DNA of 64,000 nt from Sclerodactyla briareus (Eukaryota; Echinodermata; Holothuroidea; Dendrochirotida; Sclerodactylidae): the NCBI GenBank assembly GCA_026419785.1, contig JAODTK010005476.1, positions 116,887 to 180,886 on the forward strand, written 5' to 3'. The translations under genes were made by a program, and so were the position numbers. Positions 12,801 through 23,470 of the stretch are shown piece by piece (position 1 is the first letter of the stretch; every line of letters begins with the position of its first letter). Below the pieces are notes generated by a model, which saw only the letters and a program-made list of their open reading frames with translations, was not told the origin of the DNA and did not search any database.

Positions 12801-14950
12801 AAGTTTTCGTAAATCAGCAGCGAAGAAATTTCAATGCGCATCATAGTCGCTACTGTAACTAACTTAATTTATTTTCCTGTAATGTTGAGCTCTTCTTTAC
12901 TCTGCACATGTATGGTATATGGGTCATATAATTTCATCCATATAAAAATGCATAGCATCATCATTATTGCAATGTTTGTTTTTCTATACCATTGCGATAG
13001 CCTATTGTGTTGATGCAATTGTCATTTCATATATGAGTCATTGTTACGTCGTTTCATGACTTTTGGAGCTTTGGAAATTTCCAATGTATTTTTATGCAAG
13101 GCCTATGAATAATCATCAATCTAATCTAACAGAGAACTTTTTGAAATAAGCCTGTTTGTGACGCATGGGGATACTGTTAATGATGCTGGGATATTTCAGC
13201 GGGACAGTTTGTGTAGCATATATTTGAAAAAAACTTGTGAATTTTAATTTATCTTCCTCATTCTCTGTTCATATTAACTTTAAATATGTTGTCTACGATA
13301 ATTTCTTGAATCTTTACTAAAATGTGTTATTTCTCGTCACAGAAGGAATCAATCTTATCGGCTGAAATCCTCAACTGGCCTTCCATAAATTGCCTACTTC
13401 GCCCCCCGAGCTAGACCACAAAGTATTGCGAGAGGCTATTTCGAAAAGGTCTATGACAATCTCAAGGAATCCCAGAGATTTCAGTAGTACACCAGTTCCA
13501 CTAGATTTCCTCCCAGATCCCCAATTTGAAACGTGTAGAGCAGCACGTTGCCGAAAGGTGTTCGGCTTATGCTGATTTCTCTCTATTTACAGAAGAAAAA
13601 AAGCTGGATCTACACAACTGGGTAATTGGAGTGTCATAGAGAAAATTGCGAAGTAACATATAATTAGGCACCTACAAATGAACGGGACAGAGGACTCATT
13701 TTACCACAATTTATCATAACTATATCCAGATTATCCAAAATATATTTGCACACTAGTAATATATAAACTCAACTTCAATTGTGTCTAATTCAGAATATGC
13801 CTACACACGATAATTGAGTATGAAATGAAATATTCCTAGAAATGAGAGATGAAGGGGCTAGTCACCAAATAAGATTTTTCATTCGTTCTGCTGCTCGGTC
13901 TGGTTCAAATCCAGCTCGACAAAGGAAGAAGGGAGCCTCACTGGTACAGGAAGGTCAATGAAACACTAGTAGTATACATCGCAAATAACATCCTCAGGAA
14001 AATAAGAGTGTCTGAAAACAAAATGACATCCCTAGTCGACATCATATCGAAAATGGGAAGAATAGGTAACAATTGAATGCCTAGCGCAACGATATAAATT
14101 GAAATGATACGATATCACAATGAGGGGCAGGGCTATTCCTGTTACATATGGGATGTCTGGTAAAAAAGCCTCTTAATTGTGGCATGGAGATGACAACAGC
14201 TGTAACAATATAAAGGACCTAGTCTCGTTCCGCATTACACAGAAAATTAATTTGATTGTTGCACGACACCATATCATTGTAGTGTGACTAGCTCCCTCAA
14301 AAGAGTACTCTTAATAGAGGGCCAGTGGTACGAGTCATGACTCGAGTTACTACTTTCCAAATATGAATTGACTCAAACATCGTTGTGGAAATTTTCCCCA
14401 TTGAGACAGTACAGTGACTTGAGTCAAGACTTAGAATCTGTCACTAAACTCTGAAGGTCAAAGGACTCGAGTCATAAAATTTAGTTACTCATTACAACAC
14501 TGCTCTAGAGAGGAATTCCCTCCGTTTTTTCCACCACACAGAAAGGACACAGCAGATTATAGGATAGTCATTAGTTCCTAGCCTCGACCAATACCCCCCT
14601 TCCCCAGGTTTGAAGAGAATCCTCACAAAGGGAGCAAACTAATTTGTGAAAACAATAATTTTTGCAATATGACTGTTACCATGAATGCTCCTATTGCAGT
14701 TTGAATGAAGAGTACTTCCCCGAAGCTTCTATTTCAAGGGGACTGCACACATACACAAACAACTTTCAGGTAGTGTCAAATCATCCCCGGATGGAGTAGA
14801 TCGCCCAAAAGTCCTCAATCAACACCTGTACATTAGAGCTTTCAGACTACCACAGAGATGCTTTACAATGTTCTCCACAGACTGCGGCAAATCATGGCAC
14901 TCCAGGGCCCATGGACAAAAGACAGCGAGGGCTGGTCCCCTGCCTATACT
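9841..14950. other. Long gene-poor stretch
   Basis: About 5 kb of AT-rich sequence without a supported gene. A simple TTAGTTAGTTATTAGTAG-type tract lies at 10180-10212, a G run at 10936-10949, and a 61-codon ORF at 13390-13575 with no recognised motif. I found no splice-flanked coding segment, RNA gene or clear inverted repeat. Confidence 0.4.
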
Positions 14951-14959
14951 CCAATCCCC

Positions 14960-15430
14960 AGACAAATTGAAAGCCTATTTGTAAAACATATAAATAGGAC
15001 TTTTTTTGTTTGGTGTATTTGTATTTCTGTTCATGTATTGCTGTACTTTCCGCTTCTACTGGTATCACTTTGTATTTTCTTTGTTGTTTGTGGAGTCACT
15101 CTTGGGCTTCGCATGAAGCAGTATATGAATGCTATCATTATTGTTATTATTAATACGCTATCTTTATGCAAAACACAATGTTCAGAGCCTAAAATTGAAA
15201 GCCTATTTGAAAGTTAAATTGAAAGCCTATTTGTAAAATATGGGAAAGGATTTAGGTTTGTTCCGGGTATCTGTAGTTGCTGTTAATGTATTGCGTTGTG
15301 ATCTCTAACTTTTGTATGAGTTTATATTTTCTTATTTTTGAGTCTTTGCATGACGCACTTTATGATTGCTGTATTGTCATTAATATTAACTTTTTTTTAA
15401 TGCACTATCTTTATACAAAACACAATTTGG
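14960..15430. repeat. Diverged direct duplication of a ~240 bp unit
   Basis: Two adjacent segments (about 14965-15205 and 15213-15430) share, in order, AAATTGAAAGCCTATTTGTAAAA, a TTTGT/TTTAGG block, TGTATTGC, TTTTCTTT and a GAGTC word, GCATGAAGCA or GCATGACGCA, and CTATCTTTATGCAAAACACAA or its TACAAAACACAA variant. Substitutions and indels are common, so the duplication is old. Confidence 0.6.
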
Positions 15431-17970
15431 GCTGTATAACATAAGAAAGAAAATTGCCTAAAAGAACCCCTAACTTGCAAGAAATGGCACTTATCAATTT
15501 TCGCGGGGGGGAGTGAATGTCCTATCAAAAGGACATGTTTCACAAATTTCGGAGATGCCTATCAAAATATCATGTTTCAACTGCAATAGATACAAGAATT
15601 CTTAGTTCATTGGATTGTGGGACCCCTTATTTTCCCCGGCGGGGTCTTCCCTAATCCAAACAATTCCACTTGTAATGTGTCTGACCAGGAATCAGAAGAT
15701 TCCAGTCCTCTGTCAAAGAGCTTATGGCAGCTTGGCTGTAGTCTGTTCACAGCCATCACTATACTTTGAAACAGCCAACTGAAAGAAAAGTAATCCTGGG
15801 GGGGGGGGAGGGGAGGAGTGGTTAGAAAAGGCGGGAGGGGATTCCGGCCCTATTTTACCCCCCTCTTTGCGGCAATTTTCACATTTTGATAAGTGATGTT
15901 ATATCGTTATACAGTTTCAGCCCATAGGTGTATATATTTCCAGGATTCTTCGGTACATGCTCTCCAAATATATAGTAGTTATACTGCAATATTTCACCAA
16001 TGCATGGCACTACAAAGCACCAAATGGATATCATTCATAATCACCGGAGGAATAATTAGGGAACCCTACTGTAAAGTATGTATCGTATTCCACCCCTGAG
16101 GTACAGTGTCCCTCTGTTGTGTCCCCACGAAGACTTTCCAATAGAGCTGGCCACATGCAGCACTCACCATCTTTCACACAAGTCACCTTATAAGGTCTCT
16201 CCACTTCACTGTGTGTAAAGTTATCAACAAGACAATTCCAGCTATCTCTACTTGCTCAGGTGACCCCCCCCCCTCTCCATGCCCTCAGTTGTTGAGTAGA
16301 GTTCTCTCTTCAGCCACAGAAATTCCAATGACAATCATCTACACTTGGGAGAACGTTATCAGTGAAATCAAATAACCTCACCTCATTCTCACAGAACCTC
16401 ATTAGGTACCCTATCTCGCCTCCAAAGTATGTCCACCAGTAACTTATATTTACTGGCTCTCGCTCTTTGACTATTTGCTATTTGCACTTGTATTGACTCC
16501 TTTTTATTGCTCATATTAATGTTACCTCCCTTGCTGACTTTATTCTTAAACACCCCCCCCCCCCCCCCCCCCCCCTCATATCATTCATCAGAGGGGGAAT
16601 AGCAGTCTTTCCCATTCCACTTCTTCTTGCACTTTTCGGTCGCGGCTGCCTCGCCACTGCACTGAAACCTATGCTCACTGGCGTTCATCCTTTTGAGAGA
16701 CCTTGCACTGAGTGTGCATGGAATTTGCTTCCTCAAGATGTGTTCCCTTTGTCTTACAATCTCCAGCTGTTTAAGTGCAGAAGAATAGGCTGGATCTTTC
16801 CGCTTTTTTTTCCCTTTCCCTTCCCTCCTCTTTTTTTCTTCTAAGAGAAGTCTTTTGTGCATGGGGGTTGCCCCTCTTTGTTGGGCAATTATGGATGTGC
16901 CCTTTTGGTTTCAAAGAAAAGAATGCTTGCACTAGTTCCTCTCTCAGTCTCCCAAGTTTTGTTTTTCCGGAAGCTGTACATCATAGAACACAATGTGTTA
17001 TTCAACTTCAATCAATGTGAAATTTCGACCTGTTATGAAACTTATTCGACTGAGGTCATCAGTCCACTGACAGTTGATAATTATACAACAATTAGCCTAG
17101 GCCACACTAGGAACCCTCACAGGCCATGATTATATACACCTTGACCCTGAGTCCTTCAGACCACCATTTATCTTATTATAACAAACTGTACAAGTCACCA
17201 TCAGCAGAAGACACCGCATCGGACACGGCTGGCTATATCGACACAGTAACACACTCTCAAAATAAATACTGTAGTAAGCCACACACAGTCCATTCAGCAA
17301 GGAAGAACTCAAGGTTGAAATCTGTGTCACATAATCTTCAAAGTAAGAGGGAATCAAAGGATGCATTATTCAATATGAAGCCAGTTCAGTTTTGCTGGTA
17401 TACTGATATGGTGTGAAACATGGATAGTCCCAAAGGTCCTTGGGGCATTGGCAGTCACAATATTTTGAAACGCACACTGACAATAAGATATGCACCCATC
17501 CAGCACATAGCTTCACAGGAAATATTACCCCAGAGTGATCAACCCTACCATAGTAAAACAGCGGGGACCATGCGAACTCAAAACGGTTTATCCTAACAAC
17601 ACATTAATGTAACACTCCTTACACTTTTTCCTGTCATAATTTCATGACATTCGTGCTTACCTCAAATTCCTTGACCTCCCATGTATTACAGGCACATATA
17701 GTAGATTGGGCAGTTCTCCTCATTGAAATTTCATGATTTTGAAGGCAAGGTTCCTCCCAGAGCCTTGAAAGTGACAGAGCTAAATTTCGGGATGCAGGTT
17801 TTACATACTGCGTACAAACCATGTTAACAACTTAACATGTGTGTTATGATGTGTTTTCCAGTTGTAGACATTTCCTGGTACTATACAAAGTTTGTTGGAG
17901 AGAGGACAATCCTACAAATGACAGGTTAGGTTTTTGCAGTGAGCTGCATTGAGATGTATAAACTGTCCGG
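15431..17970. other. Gene-poor stretch with poly-C tract and one unexplained ORF
   Basis: A run of 23 C occupies 16553-16575. On the minus strand 16862-16581 is an ORF of 93 codons rich in Lys/Arg/Glu at its start (EEKKRREGKGKKKRK), with a more protein-like middle (LKQLEIVRQREHILRKQ) and cysteines near the end (FQCSGEAA, CKKKWNGKDC). It could be a terminal exon or a transposon piece; I recognise no family and see no convincing upstream acceptor. A G-rich tract lies at 15798-15835. Confidence 0.35.
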
Positions 17971-17974
17971 AGAA

Positions 17975-18290
17975 TTGCGAGGTTGTGTTTGTGCAGTGAG
18001 CATACATTATTGATAGGATAAACCTGTAGGGGAGGATTCTGAGGTTATGTTTGTGCAGTGAGCATACATTATTGATAGAATAAACCTGTAGGGGAGGATT
18101 CTGAGGTTATGTTTGTGCAGTGAGCATACATTATTGATAGAATAAACCTGTAGGGGAGGATTCTGAGGTTATGTTTGTGCAGTGAGCATACATTATTGAT
18201 AGAATAAACCTGTAGGGGAGGATTCTGAGGTTATGTTTGTGCAGTGAGCATACATTATTGATAGAATAAACCTTGTAGAGAAGGAAACCA
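17975..18290. repeat. 62-bp minisatellite, about 5 copies
   Basis: The unit contains GAGGTTATGTTTGTGCAGTG, AGCATACATTATTGATAGAA and TAAACCTGTAGGGGAGGATT. GAGGTTATG starts recur at 18041, 18103, 18165 and 18227, exactly 62 bp apart, with nearly identical internal copies and diverged edges (about 17978 and 18285). It lies about 350 bp downstream of the HLCS stop codon and carries no exon-like sequence. Confidence 0.9.
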
Positions 18291-18637
18291 AGGTTGTATT
18301 TTTGATGTGAGTGAAGCTGTTCTACAAGGATGGTGATTTAAGAAGAGCCCACTCAGCAAAATGTTACTGTGTGAAAATTAAAAGTCAATGTCCAGAAGCA
18401 AGGACAAATGGGAAATGTACCATCTCATCGGGGCAATATATGACATTGATCAGACGGAGCATTTTGACTTACGTTTACAAGGATTTCAAGAATTTCACCT
18501 TGGTGACCTCAGATGAGCTGTAAAACAACAGTGATATTGTACTCATTACGGGGAACATGCATTATCAGTAGGAGCTCCGTCAACCCGGGTGAGTGCGAGA
18601 TTTCATGTTCACAAGCCAAGTGTAGTGTCACTTATTA

Positions 18638-18865
18638 TCAGGAGTGATAGCTGCAGCAGGATTGACTTACGTAGACCAGGCACACGACCCAGACTGTATC
18701 TATCTTCATCTCGATCAGGTTGTGGAGCATGTCAAAGGAGTTCCCGTCAGGCTGGAGGCTGATGAACTTGCCGCTAGTCTTGACCCATCAAGATACCCAG
18801 AGCCATCGAGACCGATCACCGTCACCTCGGGACCCTCCTGTTTCTCTAAGTGGACCACAGTATTA
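18638..18865 (-). CDS. HLCS: HLCS last identified exon (C-terminal domain)
   Basis: The minus-strand acceptor is a strong pyrimidine tract ending CCCCTCTCCAG just before 18865. The exon opens with the last base of a split codon and reads NTVVHLEKQEGPEVTVIGLDGSGYL, shown here in pieces: NTVVHLEKQEGPEV and TVIGLDGSGYL. It then reads, one base out of frame, VKTSGKFISLQPDGNSF and DMLHNLIEMKID. This matches the end of HLCS/BirA-type ligases (human VHLGSAEGPKV, GLDDSGF, PDGNSFDMLRNLI), the small C-terminal SH3-like domain. The frame changes near 18783-18790, around GATGGGTCAAG, so a base or two is wrong there or the gene is damaged. The open frame then runs to TGA at 18640-18638, adding about 19 residues beyond the usual end. 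A perfect donor TAC|GTAAGT at 18671-18665 suggests either a longer C-terminus or one more exon. Confidence 0.88.
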
Positions 18866-18879
18866 CTGGAGAGGGGAGG

Positions 18880-19218
18880 GGGAGGAATATCAGGAATTAT
18901 TATTAAACAATAATAATGTTTGGTTTCTACATAGGCCACAGTATCAAAGCGCTGGAAGGCCATTACACCCTGGTCACTGGTAATTTGTTTAGCACCATAG
19001 TGCACACCTCACAATATGTTCCCAGGGACAATTTGTCACATGGCAGCTATAACCCAGAGCACGTGATCGCAAGAGTGACCTCTCAGAGGTTCCCAATAAT
19101 GCTTGGGTAGGACAAGGCAACAGAGTTAATGCTCCTTACCCAAGGAAGCTGAACTAGCCGCGGGATTTTAACTCGGAACCTTTCGTTCACTAGTCCTCCT
19201 CTACTGACTGAGCTAATC
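18880..19218 (-). mobile_element. tRNA-derived SINE
   Basis: The minus strand from 19218 starts GATTAGCTCAGTCAGTAGAG (tRNA-like box A), continues GACTAGTGAACGAAAGG and reaches a box-B-like GAGTTAAAATCCCGCGG at about 19158-19174. The tail carries CCTTGGGTAAGGAG, TTGTCCTACCCAAG and, near the 3' end, AGCGCTTTGATACTG followed by ATTATTATTG and AATAATAATT. A tRNA-like head with an AGCGCTTT plus ATT-repeat tail is the usual plan of such SINEs. The 3' tail stops about 20-30 bp upstream of the splice acceptor of the last HLCS exon. A cloverleaf intact enough for a real tRNA gene is not evident. Confidence 0.7.
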
Positions 19219-20009
19219 TGAATTATTGCAAGAGGCTGCTCTGAATCTTTTCCGAACAGATATGGAGAGCGAAATTGTAGAGTAGACAATCAGAGAGGTA
19301 ATAGATAAGAGAGACTTCGGTCTATACTGGGAGGGGGAGGGGGGGGGGAAGTTCACCAGTAACTGTTTCAAAATCATTTCCACCTTCCGTGGTAATCGAC
19401 TGTACACGGAGGGGCATGCATGGAATGGACAGAGCTGCACCATTCACCATGGTCCACAGCCAGATAGATGGTTTTCCAACTGGTCATGTGGATTGGGCAG
19501 AATGCAGTGGCCAACTGGTCCATCGTGCTTCTAATCAATCCACTGATTTGCTGCTGCGAAAGAAGGGAGAAGGAGAGGCTGGGCAGGGAGGCAGATACAA
19601 ATTTGTGAAGAACTTTGGCCCCGCTTCCCAAAATGTAATGTAGTTTAACTCCCCAAGGGGAGGTCTGAGGCATGTGAAGCTAGGGGAGGGACTTATATTG
19701 AGCCAAACATGAAATTTTTTGTGTAACATTTTATGACACATCAGTACAGTGATGTTACACAGTGATGTTGAGTTGTAACACGGTACAGGGTCCTGCTTCG
19801 GAAAAAGAGCAAAAATTAAATAGTGGTGGTACAAATACAGCTAGCATCCCCCCCAAAGTGCTGGCAGGCTTTGCGTGCCACTCTTGTATTTGTCTTGATA
19901 CACTTCCAACATGGGGGGAAATCCTCACTAGTGAAGCCATCTGGTGTAGTACTATGTATGCTTAAGTGAATAAAAGGAATAGAGTGAACCTGGTTGTTGT
20001 ATCATCTGC

Positions 20010-21662
20010 ACTGATGATGGAAACATTCACGTGTGGAGCCACCTGGGATGGTAGGTCTTACACCAACCTGAGAGGCCCGGAGAGGACCTTTGGGTAACCC
20101 AGTGTCGTAGGCTACTCTAACCATTGAGGGTGGAAACCCACCTATGGAGCCACTGGTGTAGTACCTCTCACACTGAGGGTGGAAACACTCACCTATGGAG
20201 CAACCTGGTGTAGTACCTGTCACAATGAGGGTGGAAACACTCACCTATGGAGCCACCTGGTATAGTACCCATCATGATGAGGGTGGAAACACTCACCTAT
20301 GGAGCCATCCAGTGTAGTACCTCCAACACTGAGGGTGGAACACTCACCTATGGAGCCACTGGTGTAGTACCTCTCACACTGAGGGTGGGAACACTCACCT
20401 ATGGAGCCACCTGGTGTAGTACCTCTCACACTGAGGGTGGAACACTCACCTATGGAGCCACCGGTGTATGCCTCACACACTGAGGGTGGAACACTCACTA
20501 TGGAGCCACCTGGTGTATGCCTCACACACTGAGGGTGGGAACACTCACCTATGGAGCACCTGGTGTATGCCTCACACACTGAGGGTGGAAACACTCACCT
20601 ATGGAGCCACCTGGTGTAGTACCTGTCACAATGAGGGTGGAAACACTCACCTAGGGAGCCACCTGGTGTAGTACCTGTCACAATGAGGGTGGAAACACTC
20701 CCTATGGAGCAACCTGGTGTAGTACCTGTCACAATGAGGGTGGAAACACTCCCTATGGAGCAACCTGGTGTATGCCTCACACACTGAGGGTGGAAAAAAC
20801 CCCCAAAACTTCACCTATGGAGCAACCTGGTGTAGTACCTCTCACACTGAGGTGGAAACACTCACCTATGGAGCCACTGGTGTAGTACCTCTCACACTGA
20901 GGGTGGAAACACTCACCTATGGAGCCACCTGGTGCATGCCTCACCACAATGAGGGTGGGAACACTCACCTATGGAGCCACTGGTGTAGTACCTCTCACAC
21001 TGAGGGTGGAACACTCACCTATGGAGCCACCTGGTGTAGTACCTCTCACACTGAGGGTGGAACACTCACCTATGGAGCCACCTGGTGTATGCCTCACACA
21101 CTGAGGGTGGGAACACTCACCTATGGAGCCACTTGGTGTAGTACCTCTCACACTGAGAGTGGAAGCACTTGCCTATGGGGCCACCTGGTATAGTACCTCT
21201 CACAACTGAGGGTGGAAACACTCATCTATGGAGCCACCTGGTATAGTACCTCTCACAAAGAGAGTGGAAGCACTCGCCTATGGAGCCACCTGGTATAGTA
21301 CCTCTCACACAGAGAGTGGAAGCACTCGCCTATGGAGCCACCTGGTATAGTACCTCTCACACAGAGAGTGGAAACACTCACCTATGGAGCCACCCCATAT
21401 AATAACTACCACATTGAGGGTGGAAACACCACCTATGGAGCCACCTGGTGTAGTACCTCTCACACTGAAGTGGAAACACCTATGAAACCAACCAGTGTAG
21501 TATCTCTTACGCTACCGAGTGGTAAAACTCAATTGAATCAACTGTTGTAGTTCCTCTCATGCTGAAAGTGGAAACACTATAGGCAGCCACCTATGAAACC
21601 ATCTGGTGTGGTGTCTTCATTTAATTCTTCCAACAGGTTGTGGGCCCGACGGGATAGGTAAG
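20010..21662 (-). repeat. ~52-bp minisatellite made of the HLCS exon 6 end plus its splice donor
   Basis: About 26 clear and 3-4 degenerate units of 50-52 bp. On the minus strand a unit reads TGTGAGAGGTACTACACCAG, GTGGCTCCATAG, GTGAGTGTTTCCACCCTCAG. Translated in the gene frame this is RYYTRWLH(S), the end of the exon at 21884-21673 (KRYYTRWLH), followed by the GTGAGTG donor. Almost the whole monomer derives from the exon's last ~35-45 bases plus ~10 intron bases. The CCTCAG|TG word in each unit gives a chance AG. Units toward 21480-21600 are degenerate; the best homogenised block is 20127-21450. ORFs with repeated WLHR or TYGATW strings in this region are artefacts of the repeat. Confidence 0.93.
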
Positions 21663-21672
21663 AAACACTCAC

Positions 21673-21884
21673 CCGTGGAGCCACCTGGTATAGTACCTCT
21701 TACAGAAGTGGAGGTGCCCCTCCTTCTGGAAGTCTTCGATCATTGTCTCAAGGACGTTCATAGTCCATGCGATCACCTCCTCCACAGAGATGGTTGCGAG
21801 GTCCTTCTGGTTCTGTTTGTTATACTCCTCGATTATGTCATTGACGCAGAGGGTAGGCTTGCTGTTGGCAATGTTGAACCAAGC
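21673..21884 (-). CDS. HLCS: HLCS exon (end of catalytic core, start of C-terminal domain)
   Basis: One open frame reads FNIANSKPTLCVNDIIEEYN, then KQNQKDLATISVEEV, IAWTMNVLETMIEDF and QKEGHLHFCKRYYTRWLH. This is colinear and nearly gap-free with human [20 protein letters not shown] through LPLYYRYWVH. The exon ends CTCCACGG|GTGAGTG at 21673, leaving two bases of a split codon that the last exon completes (G/S then NTVVHL). The 5' edge is imperfect: the preceding exon calls for GGxxTTYGGxTTC, but the sequence reads CTCACCGGCTTGGTTCAAC with no AG. Loss of an A and of two Ts in short runs would explain both. A 74-residue match with no stop shows it is the functional exon. Confidence 0.93.
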
Positions 21885-22074
21885 CGGTGAGAGGAACAAC
21901 GAAACAAGTTTGAACCATTCCAAAAAGCCAGTTTCTTACATTAGGCTTCCCCAGCAATGCCCATTTTTTTTTTTATAGATACGAGCCATTTTGAAGTCTT
22001 TGTTTTTCGTATGAACTTGGACGGAAATGCAGTTCATCAGAAATTTAGAGACACATAATTTGTTCAGAATCAAA

Positions 22075-22076
22075 TA

Positions 22077-22135
<59 letters not shown>

Positions 22136-22320
22136 TCTAGGTGCCTATAAAGCGTTTTTTTCAACGTGATCAAACACTCACAATATTAGCCCTGTTCACA
22201 ATGACTTGTCACACCTGACTCGATTTATATAGTACGCATCTCTTCCTTGTTCACTCCCGACACACATTTCAGTGCGCCACTACATCGTGTCCATCGGGGG
22301 ACTTCCCAATAGGGTGCAGC
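22075..22320 (-). mobile_element. 3' end of a SINE/LINE-like element with ATT microsatellite tail
   Basis: On the plus strand 22078-22133 is a run of about 18 AAT units. Read on the minus strand it follows AAAACGCTTTATAGGCACC, the same AGCGCTTTAT-plus-ATT pattern as the SINE at 18880-19218. Upstream on that strand is GGGAAGTCCCCCGATGG at about 22293-22312. The 5' boundary is not visible; ORFs of 101-121 codons across 22272-22654 have no recognised domain. Confidence 0.5.
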
Positions 22321-23309
22321 CATACGACGCACGCCTACTGGTCACAAGTCACCTCACAAGGACGATATTTTTACACGTGGGTAACGTGAGACAGTTGAGG
22401 AGACTGCCTTGTCTAAGGGCTTCTACGGAAAAAGCCCGCAGGCTCACAATCCTCGGATCACAAGTTTGGAGCTCTGCCGACTGCAGTAATTCCCCACCGC
22501 CGCAGCGGGCAGAGTCCCCAAGCGCTCTTTCTTCTGATTCACATGTGACTGGCCATTCACATAGTTTTTCTGAATGTAGCATGGGTACCGCACTTGTTAT
22601 GTTTATAGAGCGTTGGGTTAGCGTTAGGTCTGCATGATCCAACAAGAATTCCAACTTTCAACAAAAGATATTGTTGTATCAACATTTATAACAAATGTCA
22701 CAACATAATGAGGCGGAAAAGGTGGCCAGCTAATGAATGTATACGTCAGCACACTATATAGTGTCTAGGGATTATAAATATTCATAAACATTGTGAGAAA
22801 ATGGTGGAGAGGATCATGAAGAATTTTAGTAAATGAAAGATTGTCAACTCAGTCAATCTGGGCTAGGGCTTAAGAGGCTTGAGGATCGTGGAGGAGTGAG
22901 CCCATGTTGAACGTTGTGATAACTGGACTGGTAGAAGAGCCAAGCTCTAGAGTAGAGGGCAGAAGATAACCAGAAACCAGAAAAAGCCAAAAGGCTTAGT
23001 GATTCCTTGACTGATCATGACTTGATCAAGCCGAGCATCATCAATATTTACAATAGGGACATGTAGTACTCAAATAGGGAACGACATCCCATTATGAAAC
23101 TACATCCATGCAGATGAGGTCTTGTTAACAAGCTAAGTTAGCCAAAATATCAATTTTTCACAATATCCCCATTTCCTCCCACACGGACTCCAGTCACACC
23201 AAAACTCTAGTGTTCCTGTTGTCCCATAAGAAAGTGCATATGATTTCCACCTGATCGGAACCAGGCATTCTGGATTTACATATAAAGCTTCTCATGATTT
23301 TCTCTCTTG

Positions 23310-23470
23310 ACCTCATATGACCTTTGACCTGACCCCAAAACAAAAGGGATCATTATGGGGAACCCATATACCAAGTATAAGCTTCATCCATTCAGGTGGG
23401 ATTGACTTATCAGGCAACGAGCTAAAAAAAATTTGGTAAATTATCAATTTTTCACAATTTCCCCACTTTT
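23310..23470 (+). repeat. Repeat family P copy with direct-repeat half-sites
   Basis: Contains TGACCTTTGACCTGACCCC (from 23318), AGGGATCATTATGGGGAAC, CATATACCAAGTATAAGC, TTCATCCATTCAGGTGGG, then TTATCAATTTTTCACAA. The TGACCTTTGACC at 23318-23329 is a DR1-type nuclear-receptor-like motif, shared with another copy at 24869. Function not claimed. Confidence 0.65.

Noticed and set aside
16581-16862. Lys/Arg-rich minus-strand ORF as a gene
   Set aside because: Part of the middle looks protein-like, but no family was recognised, the start is low complexity next to a purine run, and no clear splice acceptor was found; left as an unexplained ORF.
19155-19218. A functional tRNA gene on the minus strand
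   Set aside because: Box A and box B are present but the arms do not pair well, and the sequence continues into a SINE body with an ATT tail.
20241-21193. ORFs of 117 and 141 codons with repeated HPQCERYYTSG or TYGATWCS strings
   Set aside because: They are open only because the minisatellite units lack stops in that frame; the true coding relation is the short RYYTRWLH exon end on the minus strand.
20010-21662. Regular ~52-bp direct repeats resembling a CRISPR array
   Set aside because: Units are joined head to tail with no unique spacers, they match an HLCS exon end, and the sequence is animal DNA. The same holds for the arrays at 39290-40090 and 38505-39272.
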